A DNA stretch of 46,079 nucleotides from an uncultured Myxococcales bacterium (GTDB lineage Bacteria; Myxococcota_A; UBA9042), in contig CAITYF010000175.1 of the NCBI GenBank assembly GCA_903896545.1, forward strand, positions 1 to 46,079. Reading direction: 5' to 3'. Positions 1-9,800 of the stretch are shown here, piece by piece; position 1 is the first letter of the stretch, and each line of letters begins with the position of its first letter. The position numbers were made by a program, and so were the translations under genes. The notes beneath the pieces were generated by a model. It did not search any database. It was not told where the DNA came from and saw only the letters and a list, made by a program, of their open reading frames with translations.

Positions 1-84
1 AGTCTGAAGATCCCGCACAACTCGCGAATGCCCATTCTGGTCAACAACTTGACCTCCACCCGTTCGCGTGATCTAACGCGGTGA
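1..84 (+). CDS. possible C-terminal tail of an upstream protein (partial)
   Basis: Frame 1 is open from the window edge to a TGA at 82-84 and gives 27 residues ending in SRDLTR. It stops 12 bases before the transposase start. The reading is too short to identify. It could equally be non-coding sequence at the left flank of the insertion element. No terminal inverted repeat of that element could be fixed in this stretch. Confidence 0.18.
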   Translation, partial: SLKIPHNSRMPILVNNLTSTRSRDLTR

Positions 85-96
85 ACGGGAGGTGCG

Positions 97-1560
97 ATGA
101 TGGAGTCGTGGGGATTGAAGAGTGCTGGGAGCGCGAACGCGCCATCGGTGTTTGGGGAATTTTGCAAGGCGCAGTTTGGCGACGTGCGGCTAACCAAGCG
201 AGCGATTCGCTTTGCGGAGTCGGCGCTTCGGCGGCCGGAATCGTCGATCCCGCGGATGGCCGGTGGGACTGATGGCGCCGAAGGTCTGTACCGGTTTCTC
301 GCGAACGAGCGGGTGACGCCGGAGCGGATCATCGGTCCGCACTTTGCTGAGTCGGCCGAGCGGGCGCGGGCGGCGGGCGCGGTGCTGCTTGTGCACGACA
401 CGACGACGTTTTCCTACGGCGAGGAGACAAAGCGGACGGGGCTCGGACCGATTTGCCGGGGTGCTCTCGGCTTTTTGGATCATGTGACGCTGGCGGTCGC
501 AGAGCAGAGCGGCCGCGCACTGGGTATTCTCGCGCATCGGCCCTATGTGCGGCCTGCCGCCGACGAATCGAGACAAGCACAGACAGCGCAGGAAAAGGTC
601 AACAAGGTCGGCCGCAAGAGCCAGCTGGATGCTGACAACGAATCGCTGCGCTGGCAGGAACAAGCGCTTGCGGCGGGGCGCGAACTGGGCGACATCGCGC
701 GCGTCCACGTGTGTGACCGCGAGGCAGACGACTACAAGTTTCTCGGTGCGTTACACGATGCTGGTGAGCACTTTGTAGTCCGGGTCGCACAGGATCGGGC
801 GACCAGCGAGGGTGTGCGGCTCTTTACCAAGATGGACGGGATGGTGGCGCAGATGTGCCGCGAAGTCCGCATCAGCGCACAAGGCAAACAGCCTGGTCCC
901 CGACAGCAGGCACGGCATCCTCAGCGCGAATCGCGCATGGCGAAGCTGCAGATGAGCTCCGGCTCATTCCAGCTCGTCAGACCGGGCCGCTCTCCCTGTA
1001 CCGCACCGAAATCGCTCGCTCTGAACTTCGTGCTCGTGGAAGAGACCGAGGCGCCAGAAGGCTGCACGCCGGTGCAATGGCGGCTGACGACGACGCTGCC
1101 GGTCAGTACGGCGGAGGAGATCGCGCGCGTGGTCGACATCTACCGCAAGCGCTGGACAATTGAGGAGTTTTTCAAGGCGCTCAAGACTGGCTGCGGCTTC
1201 AATCAGCATCAAATCGAGAGCTATGAGGGGCTCGTGAAGCTGCTCGCACTGCTGCTGCCGGTGGCCTGGAAACTGCTGGAAATGCGCACGCAGGTGCGTG
1301 AAACGCCGGACGCGCCGGCGACAGTAGTCCTGACAAAACGCCAAGTAGCCGTGCTGGTCGCACTGCACAACCGGGCACATCCAAAGGCGCCACTGCCGCC
1401 AAAGCCGAGCGTTAAACAAGCGATCTACGCTATCGCAGGGCTCGCGGGGCACTTCAAGCAGAACGGTGACCCTGGCTGGCAGACGCTTGGAGAGGGGCTC
1501 AGGCGCTTGCTTCAAGCTGAGGAAGATGCGGTGGCACTGAGGGATGCGGTACGGAACTGA
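97..1560 (+). CDS. IS4 family (Tn5/IS50-like) transposase
   Basis: This is a DDE transposase, which cuts and rejoins the ends of its insertion sequence. It has 487 residues, close to the usual length for the Tn5-like branch of IS4. Visible catalytic positions are D101 in the HDTTTFSY stretch, D207 in HVCDREADDY, and a perfect YREK signature (Y349-x2-R352-x3-E356-x6-K363). An N-terminal segment with PESSIPRMAGG and AEGLYRFLAN matches the Tn5-type DNA-binding region. A GGAGG lies at 88-92, four bases before the ATG at 97 and seven before a second ATG at 100, so translation may begin at 100. The reading frame is intact, with no frameshift or stop, so the element could be active. Clear terminal inverted repeats were not found by eye, so the element's limits are open. 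Confidence 0.92.
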   Translation: MMESWGLKSAGSANAPSVFGEFCKAQFGDVRLTKRAIRFAESALRRPESSIPRMAGGTDGAEGLYRFLANERVTPERIIGPHFAESAERARAAGAVLLVHDTTTFSYGEETKRTGLGPICRGALGFLDHVTLAVAEQSGRALGILAHRPYVRPAADESRQAQTAQEKVNKVGRKSQLDADNESLRWQEQALAAGRELGDIARVHVCDREADDYKFLGALHDAGEHFVVRVAQDRATSEGVRLFTKMDGMVAQMCREVRISAQGKQPGPRQQARHPQRESRMAKLQMSSGSFQLVRPGRSPCTAPKSLALNFVLVEETEAPEGCTPVQWRLTTTLPVSTAEEIARVVDIYRKRWTIEEFFKALKTGCGFNQHQIESYEGLVKLLALLLPVAWKLLEMRTQVRETPDAPATVVLTKRQVAVLVALHNRAHPKAPLPPKPSVKQAIYAIAGLAGHFKQNGDPGWQTLGEGLRRLLQAEEDAVALRDAVRN

Positions 1561-1650
1561 TCGACAAAGCACGACGGAGGGAACGGCAGAAGACTTTCAA
1601 ACGACGTCATCGGGCGGCACGCGCAGGCAGCGCGGTGGCCGTGGCATGGC

Positions 1651-1850
1651 GTGTGACGGAGCAAGTCCGCCTGAAGGTGGGAAGTGTGAGACTTGATGAG
1701 TTCCGGGGAACGGTATAGACGGGGCTGAGCCGCTGAGAAGTGATCGATGATCAGACTGAAGTCCGCGGCTGCGGTTCAAGATGTCCCTAGCGGGACTGGC
1801 GTCCTGAAGGAACGGACAATTGGGCGGTGCTCGCAAGAACGGTGAGCGCG
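1651..1850 (+). ncRNA. probable truncated 5' end (domain I) of a group II intron
   Basis: The stretch starts with GTGTGAC, which fits the GUGYG 5' splice-site consensus of group II introns. It continues as strongly structured RNA: cgga/tccg near 1656, gtccc-tagc-gggac near 1783, and a GCTC/GAGC hairpin near 1828. The wording (for example ACTTGATGAG and GATCAGACTGAAGT) resembles, from memory, domain I of bacterial class D introns of the RmInt1 type. No reverse transcriptase or domain V/VI follows; the methyltransferase gene starts at 1878, so this would be a 5' fragment. The flanking part, 1561-1650, holds no gene that I can see. The identification rests on pattern recall and was not computed. 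Confidence 0.45.
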
Positions 1851-1877
1851 GCCGATGATGAAAGATGGGATGGTGCA

Positions 1878-2549
1878 ATGGCGCAACCTTGGGTAGTTGT
1901 GGATAAATGGCCGACCCCGGAAGGGGATTTGGAACTGCGGCAGCGCGGTCCCAAGGACTACCTGATTCTCGTCGGCGGGCGCGTGCTCATGAGTTCGACA
2001 GCGTTCCGCTCGGAGCTGGCCGTCGCTGATCTGGCGTGTCAGGCGCTCGTCGGCAGGGTCAACCCGCGCGTGCTGATCGGCGGCTTGGGCATGGGCTACA
2101 CGCTGCGCGCGGCGTTGGACGCGTTGCCGGCTGGCGCGCAGGTGACCGTCGCTGAGCTCAATCCCCGCGTTGTACAGTGGTGCGAAGGGCCGATCGCGCA
2201 CCTGACCGACGATGCGCTGCACGACCCGCGCACGCGGCTGCATGTGGGCGATGTGGCACAGTTGATCGGCCAGACAAAAGGGGCGTGGGACGCGATCATT
2301 TTGGATCTCTACGAGGGGCCGCACGAGGCATCGCAACGGCCGGACGACCCGTTTTGGAGCAAACCGGCACTCATCCGCACACGAGCCGCGCTTGCGCCGG
2401 GTGGGATTTTTACCGTGTGGGCCGAGGACTTTGACCCGCCTTTTGTGAAGCGCCTGCAAGCCCACGGGTTCGCGGTGGAGGTGCACCATCCGGGCAAGGG
2501 CGGAAGGCGGCACACGGTTTACGTAGCGAACCCGTCCGCGGCCAAGTAG
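1878..2549 (+). CDS. spermidine synthase-like class I methyltransferase fold protein
   Basis: The product has 223 residues from the ATG at 1878. An upstream in-frame start at 1827 would lie inside the structured intron-like sequence, so it was not chosen. The glycine-rich nucleotide-binding loop VLIGGLGMGYTLRAAL, the acidic strand end VTVAELNPRVV and the DAIILDLYEGP motif place it with spermine/spermidine synthase-like proteins, which use a Rossmann fold to bind S-adenosylmethionine derivatives. It lacks the full N-terminal beta domain of true spermidine synthases and is shorter than them (about 280 residues). It may therefore be one of the widespread short paralogues of unknown substrate. 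It lies 21 bases before the radical SAM gene on the same strand, so the two are probably co-transcribed. Confidence 0.8.
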   Translation: MAQPWVVVDKWPTPEGDLELRQRGPKDYLILVGGRVLMSSTAFRSELAVADLACQALVGRVNPRVLIGGLGMGYTLRAALDALPAGAQVTVAELNPRVVQWCEGPIAHLTDDALHDPRTRLHVGDVAQLIGQTKGAWDAIILDLYEGPHEASQRPDDPFWSKPALIRTRAALAPGGIFTVWAEDFDPPFVKRLQAHGFAVEVHHPGKGGRRHTVYVANPSAAK

Positions 2550-2570
2550 CATTGCACTCAGGAGGCGACG

Positions 2571-3341
2571 ATGGAACCGCAGCATAGCGCGCATAGCGAA
2601 CTGGCCCCGCACACGGTGTACGGTCCGGTCCCGTCCCGGCGGTACGGCGTGACTTTGGGCATCAACCTGCTGCCCGTGGGCGACAAGCACTGCACGTTTC
2701 GCTGTACGTACTGCCAACTGGGCGCGGAAAAGAAGCACGCTGCAGTCAAGCCTTTTCCAAGTCTCGCCACGCTCGAAAGCGAAGTGACTGCGGCGCTCGT
2801 CGACCGCCCGCCCATTGACGCGTTAGTGGTTTCTGGCAACGGCGAGCCCACGCTCTACCCACAACTGGACGAAGCATTTGCGCTGCTTGCGCGTCTGCGC
2901 GACACGTATCTGCCGGGGCGTGCGATTGTGGTTTTGACCGCGGGGACGGAACTGCACCGGCCGGACGTTCGTGCCGCATTGGCGCGGGTGGATGAGGTCG
3001 CGTTCAAGCTGGACGCAGGTACGCAGGCAGTCTTTGAGAAGCTGGACATGCCGTGGCAGGCGTTGTCGCTGGACGCGCTGACCGAGGCCGCGGCGCAGCT
3101 GCGGGGCGTGGCCGTGCAGACGATTCTGGTCCGTGGGCGGGTCGACAACACAACCGAAGCGGAAGTGACGGCGTGGCTTGCCCGCATTCGCGCGATTGGT
3201 CCCAAGCGCGTGGACCTGTACACGCTGGACCGCAAGCCGATCGACCATGCGCTGGAGATGGTGCCCCAAATTGTCGCGCGTGCGATCGCCGCTCAGGTCG
3301 AGGCGCTGGGGATCCCGTGCCGGGTTTTTGCCGGGCTCTGA
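2571..3341 (+). CDS. radical SAM protein of the wyosine-synthase-like COG0731 family
   Basis: The product has 256 residues. An excellent AGGAG lies just upstream of the ATG at 2571. The N-terminal YGPVPSRRYGVTLGINLLP block is typical of COG0731 proteins. The 4Fe-4S/SAM-binding cluster is C41-x3-C45-x2-C48, and a GGEP-type motif appears as SGNGEPTLYP. The family includes archaeal TYW1, but bacterial members mostly have unknown substrates, so the wyosine label names a family and not a function. It is probably an operon partner of the preceding methyltransferase-fold gene. The reading frame is complete and of normal length. Confidence 0.88.
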   Translation: MEPQHSAHSELAPHTVYGPVPSRRYGVTLGINLLPVGDKHCTFRCTYCQLGAEKKHAAVKPFPSLATLESEVTAALVDRPPIDALVVSGNGEPTLYPQLDEAFALLARLRDTYLPGRAIVVLTAGTELHRPDVRAALARVDEVAFKLDAGTQAVFEKLDMPWQALSLDALTEAAAQLRGVAVQTILVRGRVDNTTEAEVTAWLARIRAIGPKRVDLYTLDRKPIDHALEMVPQIVARAIAAQVEALGIPCRVFAGL

Positions 3342-3677
3342 GCGCGTCAAAAGAAATTTCAGACTGGACCGCGGCAAAACTCGTTAGCGCACGAATACCA
3401 ATCCGAGGGTCGGGCTGGGCCCTTCTTCGTGGATGAGCCGCGCGTACGGGCGGGGAGGCTGCGGAGCCACAACCTTGCTTTGGGAACGGTGCCGCCGCAG
3501 GGCGGTGCCGGCTCGGAGGGGCGGGCGCGGCGGCAACGCTGCGGGACCGCGGGTTCCAGCGGCGCGAAACGCGCGGCTGGTGCCCAGGGTGGTGGTGTGT
3601 CTGGCGAAAGCCGGGCACACGGTGGGGGAGGCTTTTGCTGTGCCGTCTGGAGGCCCAGCGCGAAGGCAGGGATGCGT
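3342..3677. other. intergenic stretch between convergent genes, with one RNA hairpin
   Basis: There is no convincing gene here; short open frames on both strands look like GC-rich noise. On the plus strand, 3488-3496 (ggtgccgcc) and 3501-3509 (ggcggtgcc) can form a 9-bp stem with two G-U pairs and a GCAG loop. That is possible only in plus-strand RNA. There is no T-run after it, so a terminator role for the radical SAM transcript is only possible. Confidence 0.35.
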
Positions 3678-6536
3678 CTAGCCCTCGGCGCCGATACCCT
3701 TCAATTTGAAATCCAACAACTTAGGGAGTGTCTCGCTGGTGTATCCAAGCGTGAGCGCGATCATGCTCCGCGCGCCATCTGGTGCGAAGCCGCCAACATT
3801 CACGATGGCGTTCACCAAGTCGTCCGTCGGCAGCTTCCCTTCAATGATCAACTCGCGCGTGTCTTTGCCCGCGCCGTCGCCAAAGGTCACCGTCGCCATT
3901 TGCAACGTGATGGTTCCCACCGAGCCCAGCGCGACGTCAAAGTTTCCGGGTCCATAGACGAGCCCCTTCCGCGCGACGCGCTGCAGCCCGCCTTCCGCCG
4001 TCTTTGGCGTTTTGCCGTCGATTCGTCCCAGCGCGAAAAAGTCTCCCGTCTTGTCCTTGCCAATGCCAACGACGAATCCGGGCAGGAATGAACCGACGAT
4101 CTCACCGCCCTTCGGCAGTTCCACCTGCAGACTACCTTTGGCAAACACAATGCGGCGTTCAGCGACGGCGACCTTGTCCGAATGGTTCACCGCGCCGGTC
4201 TTCTGCAGCGCCGAAAGCTTCCAGTCGTAGAACCCTTGCGCGGCATATGCGTGTACGGTGACGGTCGTTTCGACCTTGCCGTCGCCCCAGTCGAGAGAAA
4301 GCGAAGTGGTATCGATCAACAGCTTCGGCGCAAAACTTTCCCCCAGGATCAGCACGCGTTCGGGCACATCCAGCACCGGCAATCCGGCGCCAAAGAGCGC
4401 GGCAAGCTGCCCATCGGGCCGCGTCCAGTAGAACAGCCGGTGCACGCGCGACAGGTAGCGATACGGGTAGATCGTGTCGTTCAGGACGGCTCCCGGCGTT
4501 CCGGGTTCATCCCCGGCAATCGTCAGCTCCGGCGGATAGCGGTAATCGGCCTCGCGCGCAGTCACCACCTTGCGCGCTTCTTCCGTCACGGCCTTGGCCT
4601 TTTCCACGCCCACCGCCGCTGCCTGGATCGCCGACGCGTCGCCCTTTTTGACGGCCGCCCGCAGGTCTACAAGCGTCCGGTAGACCGCCGAGGCGTGCTT
4701 GGCACGAAGCCCAAACATCGCCAAACCGTCGCGCACTTCGCGAATCCACGACGCGTGCTTTGCGTCCTGCTTCGCCACGATGGCGTCCACACGCGCCGCC
4801 CAATCCGCGTACTTCTTGGCCATGACGTCGAGCTTGTCCAGGCTCTTGCTCGTCAGATCGGCGACCTGTGCATCGGTGTAGCCGAGCACGTCCGTGAGCG
4901 GCGGCGGCATCGGATGAAACACGATACCCGCCTGAAAAGCCGTTTCCGTCGGATCGTCGGTGCCGACAAGGAAGCGCACCAGCTCCGGGTCGCGCAGGTC
5001 CACCACTTGTACGGCATTGACTTCCTTCAGCACGTCGGCGACGTCGTTGCCACCGAGGAACTGGTCAAACGCGTCGCGAATGCAGGCATCCGCGCTCGGG
5101 TTGCCGTTCCACGTCATCTTCGCGGTGCAGTAGTCGATTAGCCAGTAGCCCCATTCCTGCCCGCTGGAAAACACGTGGTGTGAAATCAGACCGGTCTTCG
5201 CCTTGGGCGCGTTGTTGATAAACGGCGCCAACAGCTTGAAGTCCGCCTCGCGCGCGTCCAGCGACACAGGCGCCAGGTACAGCGGCACGGGTAGGTCGAA
5301 CGTCAGCCACCAGGACGACTCCGGGTAGTATTCGATGCGCCGTTTGTCCTTCTGCGCCAGAATGTATTCCCGCAACGGCGCGTAGTCCGGATTGCCGTAG
5401 ACACCGCACGCCGACCGGGTCAGGTCGTAGAACATGAGCATGTGTACAGACACTTCCAACTCCGGCGGGGCAAGTCCCGACAAGTCGTAGTACCGGACGT
5501 TGTACGGCGGCGTCGGCTCCATGTGCGTGCCGTGGTTGATCGTGGAGACCTGAATTCCCGGATACTTCTGGGTGACGTAGTTCGTAATGAACGTCATCTC
5601 GTCCAAAGCCAGCTTCGGATCGTCCTTGGCGAATTCGTTCGAGCCGTAAGAAAACCCGATCGACTTCACGTCTGGCAAGCCCTCGATGTGCTTCATGCGT
5701 TCGTCGATCGCCGTGGCAAGTTGGTCGTTGATCGGCGTCGGGCTGCTGAGGTCGATCAACGGGTGCGCGCCCTGCTGGGTGTTGTCGAGCGAGAACCACG
5801 CACCGCGCGGAAAGCCACGGTCGTACGGATAATTGCCGAGCAAGGCGCCGTCCCAACCGTCCACGTCAGTCTGGCGCATCTTCACATTCCAGCCGACCCA
5901 GCGGCGGTGAATACCAGCCATGTCGAGTCCCGTCGCCGTTGCGTCCAGCGGCGCCGACAGGTCAATCGGGTGCGTGCGGTGAGCGTGGATGGACCGGGCG
6001 GGCCAAACGGGCTTCTCGCGATACGTCCACGCGGTCGCGCCGAACACGAGTTTGTCGGGGTAGAGCGTTTGTTCTGGATGCAAATAGCGGATGCCGAGGT
6101 GCTCAAGCCAGGCGTAAATTGCCCACTGGGCCGCGAAAATACCGCCACCGCGCAGCGCAACCTGTCGTCCGGTTGTCCCACACAGCGTCTCCTTCACCTC
6201 GATTTCCTGTTCGGCGAGGTCGGTTTGGCCGTCAAATCCTTCGACCAGCAGGTCCAGCCGACCGTCCGCGCAGGCCGGCGCGGGCAAGGTCGCCCGGGCA
6301 ACCGGGGTAACACCAATCTGTTGCAAATCAATGACCAAATCGTCCATCGCCGGACTTAGCCCCTTCGCGAGCGCAACTGGCGTATAGACGGTGACCGTCA
6401 GCGCGGGCGGCACATCAGACGCCGCCATATCTGCTTCTGTCACGACGTCGTCGTCTGAGGTTGCAGCGGTCTTCTGGCCACAAGCGGCGAAAAGCACAAT
6501 CAACGCCAAGGATAGCCACGGACGGCGCACGGACAT
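3678..6536 (-). CDS. DUF4838 domain lipoprotein, glycoside-hydrolase-like
   Basis: The product has 952 residues from the ATG at 6536, which has GAGG nine bases upstream. Longer readings to 6923 run into the divergent gene's leader and were rejected. A lipoprotein signal ends at C19 (VLFAAC), followed by a short Asp-rich linker. Residues of about 120-600 carry the DUF4838 core: an alpha-glucuronidase-type N-terminal part (GIRYLHPEQTLYP), an SIGFSYGSNEF segment, a metal- or sugar-site-like STINHGTHMEP, and WGYWLIDYCTAKMTWNGN. The last 300 or so residues look like beta-sandwich repeats with few landmarks. The family is believed to act on polysaccharides, but its substrate is unknown. The gene is divergent from the large Cys-rich lipoprotein and shares 291 bases of upstream DNA with it. 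Confidence 0.82.
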   Translation of the reverse strand: MSVRRPWLSLALIVLFAACGQKTAATSDDDVVTEADMAASDVPPALTVTVYTPVALAKGLSPAMDDLVIDLQQIGVTPVARATLPAPACADGRLDLLVEGFDGQTDLAEQEIEVKETLCGTTGRQVALRGGGIFAAQWAIYAWLEHLGIRYLHPEQTLYPDKLVFGATAWTYREKPVWPARSIHAHRTHPIDLSAPLDATATGLDMAGIHRRWVGWNVKMRQTDVDGWDGALLGNYPYDRGFPRGAWFSLDNTQQGAHPLIDLSSPTPINDQLATAIDERMKHIEGLPDVKSIGFSYGSNEFAKDDPKLALDEMTFITNYVTQKYPGIQVSTINHGTHMEPTPPYNVRYYDLSGLAPPELEVSVHMLMFYDLTRSACGVYGNPDYAPLREYILAQKDKRRIEYYPESSWWLTFDLPVPLYLAPVSLDAREADFKLLAPFINNAPKAKTGLISHHVFSSGQEWGYWLIDYCTAKMTWNGNPSADACIRDAFDQFLGGNDVADVLKEVNAVQVVDLRDPELVRFLVGTDDPTETAFQAGIVFHPMPPPLTDVLGYTDAQVADLTSKSLDKLDVMAKKYADWAARVDAIVAKQDAKHASWIREVRDGLAMFGLRAKHASAVYRTLVDLRAAVKKGDASAIQAAAVGVEKAKAVTEEARKVVTAREADYRYPPELTIAGDEPGTPGAVLNDTIYPYRYLSRVHRLFYWTRPDGQLAALFGAGLPVLDVPERVLILGESFAPKLLIDTTSLSLDWGDGKVETTVTVHAYAAQGFYDWKLSALQKTGAVNHSDKVAVAERRIVFAKGSLQVELPKGGEIVGSFLPGFVVGIGKDKTGDFFALGRIDGKTPKTAEGGLQRVARKGLVYGPGNFDVALGSVGTITLQMATVTFGDGAGKDTRELIIEGKLPTDDLVNAIVNVGGFAPDGARSMIALTLGYTSETLPKLLDFKLKGIGAEG

Positions 6537-6827
6537 CGGGAAACCTCGTTCGAATCGGCGCAAACTGGCGCCGACTCGCCTAGCTTGCAACCGTCGGAGG
6601 GCGGACGCAAATCCCCGTGTCATGGCCTTGCCACCCGCGTTCACTTGGCCTGCGTTGCAACCATCATGTTCAAAATCTTTGCATTCCACTTGGAGTTTTC
6701 TGCGGGAATATGCTACTAGATTATGGTTTGGGTCGGAGCGTTTACTACCCGCTCCCGCCCGACGCCCGCTGAGGCCGTTTTCCGCAACAGGCCTTGGTTG
6801 GGTCCCCGAAACATTGATGAGGTTTCC
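6537..6827. promoter_or_regulatory. divergent intergenic region with matching translation leaders
   Basis: This region separates the DUF4838 gene and the giant Cys-rich lipoprotein. Both genes begin with nearly the same leader: GAGGTTTCC followed closely by CCGTGCGYCG, giving the residues VRR at or near the start in both. The part from 6660 to 6725 is AT-richer than its surroundings and probably holds the promoters. I could not assign a convincing -35/-10 pair on either strand. An in-frame ATG at 6723 exists but has no Shine-Dalgarno sequence. Confidence 0.4.
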
Positions 6828-9800
6828 GTGCGTCGCTCTTTGCTTAGAAATTTCGCCTGTCTGAACTCGCCCCTGGCCGGCCGCCGCGCCGAGGACGTGC
6901 TGCGTCGACCCAATCGGGCGCAATCGCTGTCCGTAATTCTTCTGGCCGCCCTCGCGCTCACGGCCTGCGCGGGCACCAAGACGACCACGCCGGGTGAAGA
7001 GGCGGACGTCCTGCTGGACAGTCTGGGTGACGTCGGCTCCTTGCCCGACGGCTTGGCAGACACGATTGGGCTGGATGGCGCCGGTCTGGACACGGTCAGC
7101 AAGGACGCCGGAACGGACGCGATTCCGCCGCCCGATGCCGATGCCGACGACGATGCTTTGGCCGACGGGACTGATCTGGATGGTGTGGATCTGGACGCCA
7201 CCGATGCGGACGCGACTGATCTGGAAACTGCCGACGCAACCGATTCGGAAACTGCCGATGGAAGTGATGCCGATGCGGTTGCGACGCCGCTGGGTTGCCT
7301 GACCGTCACGGTGAAGTCCACGGCCGGGGATGCCGTCAACGGCGCGACCGTGACCTTGAACGGTTTACCGGCGGAGCTCACGGCGACCGGGATGACGGGC
7401 GCGGACGGCACGGCGTGCTTCGCAGTGCCTGTGAAGACGGAAGTCGGCATCGTCGCCGAGGCGCCTGGCTTGGGTCAGGATGGCGGCGTTGTGCTCTATA
7501 CGTTGACGTCTGCGGTCGCAACCTGTGGCACGGCGGACGTTTGCCAAGCGCAGTCCGTGGTCCTCAAGCCGTTCACGGGAAATTGCACCAACAACGCCGA
7601 GTGCGCTGACAACAACCCGTGCACCGCTGACGTCTGCGATCCAACGGTCGGCTGCACGAATGAGAAGCTGCCCAACGGCTTCGAGTGCACGGACGGCGAT
7701 GCGTGCACGGTGGGCGACGCGTGCGAAGTCGGCGTCTGCACGTCGGGCAAGCCCGCGAACTGTGACGACTCCGATGCGTGCACCAACGACTCGTGCGACG
7801 CGAGTGGTTCATGCGTGCACGACTCCACGCCTGGCGCGAGCTGCGACGACGGTTTGGCCTGCACCGAGAACGACGTCTGTGGCGCACAAGGATGTGCCGG
7901 AACGAGCAAGTGCGCCGATGACAATGTGTGTACGGACGACAGTTGCACCGTTGACGGCTGCAGTAACTTGCCCAACACCGCGACCTGCACCGACAACAAC
8001 GCGTGCACGTCGGAGGACGTGTGCTCCGGTGGCGGTTGCGTCGGCACGTACGCGTGCGACGACAACAATCCCTGCACCGACGACGCGTGCGACCCGACGA
8101 ACGGCTGCAGCAACGCGCCCAACCTCGCGCCCTGTGACGACGGCATGCCCTGCACGACGGGCGAAGCCTGCGCGGCCGGCGTCTGCGGCGCTGGCCTGAA
8201 CGCCTGCGAGGACAACAACCCCTGCACGACCGACGGATGCGATGCGGCGGGCGCGTGTGTCAACACGTTGACGCTGAACGCACCGTGCGATGACGGCGAC
8301 AAGTGCACGTCGGGTGACCTGTGCGGCAGCGCGGGCTGCAGCGCCGGGGAAGCCACGAACTGCAGCGACGGCAACGCCTGCACTGCGGACAACTGCGATT
8401 CCAAGACGGGCTGCGCCAACCCGGCGCTCGTCTCCACGTCCTGTGACGACGGCAACCCGTGTTCGAGCGGCGACGCGTGCGTCGATGGTTCGTGCACGGC
8501 CGGTAGCCCGACGGTGTGCAGCAGCGATAATCCGTGCTTGACCGCGTTCTGCGAGGTCGGCGCTGGCGGTTGCACGACCAAAGCCGCCGGTGGAACTTCT
8601 TGCGACGACAAGAACGCATGCACCAGCGCGGACAGCTGTGACACCGCGGGGGCCTGCAGCGTGAGCCAGTCGACGGTCTGCTCGGACGGCAAGTCCTGCA
8701 CCGCCGACTCGTGCGACCCGACGACTGGTTGCGTGTTCACGCCGACACCTGGCGCCGCGTGCAATGGCAGTGACCTGTGCGGCGCGGACGGCGACTGCCA
8801 CCCCGCGAGCTGCGGCGACAAAGCCAAAGACGGCGACGAGAGCGACGTGGACTGTGGCGGCAGTTGCAGCGAGTGCGACACGGGCTTGACCTGCAATCTG
8901 GGCAAAGACTGCGTAAGCGGCGTCTGTTCGGGCGGCATCTGCGCGGCACCGGCCTGCAACGACGGCGTCAAGAACGGCGTGGAAACCGGCGTCGACTGCG
9001 GCACGGCGCCTTGCGCCCTTTGCACTGCGGGCGGCGGCTGCGACACGGGCGCGAACTGCGACAAGGGCTTCTGCATCGCAAACGTCTGCACCGATCCTAC
9101 CTGCATCGACAAGTCCAAGAACGGCAATGAGACAGACGTGGACTGCGGCGGTTCGTGCACCGGTTGCACGACGGGTCAAGGCTGTGGTCTCCCGGCCGAT
9201 TGCACCAGCAGCGTTTGCACCACCAGCAGCTGTCAGGCGCCGAGCTGCGCCGACGATGTGAAGAACGGCGATGAAACCGACGTGGACTGTGGCGGATCCT
9301 GCGGCGCTTGCAGCGACTCGTTGACTTGCCTCGTTCCGGGAGATTGCGCGTCCAACGTCTGCACCAACAAGAAGTGCCAGGTGCCGGGCTGCACGGATCA
9401 GGTGAAAAACGGTTTGGAAACCGGGACGGACTGCGGCGGCGCCTGCACGAAGTGCGCGGATGGCATCGGCTGCAAGACGCCGGACGATTGCGTGAGCGGC
9501 GTTTGCGACGGATCGGGCTTGTGCGCGGTGCCAGCCTGCAACGACAACGTGAAGAATGGCGCGGAAACAGGCGTCGACTGCGGCGGCGTCTGCGCGCAGA
9601 AGTGCAGCACAGGCAACGCATGCATTGTCGCTGGCGACTGCACGAGCGGCGTTTGCACCGGCGCCGTTTGTCAGGCGCCGACCTGCGACGACAACGTCGG
9701 CAATGGCACGGAAACGGGCAAAGACTGTGGCGGCTCCTGCCCGAAGTGCGGCACGGGGCCAGGCTGCAACGGCGCGTCGGATTGCCAGTCCGAAGTGTGC

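Noticed and set aside
3429..4091. Plus-strand frame of 220 residues at the end of the DUF4838 gene
   Set aside because: Overlaps the 3' end of a well-supported minus-strand gene and has no recognisable features.
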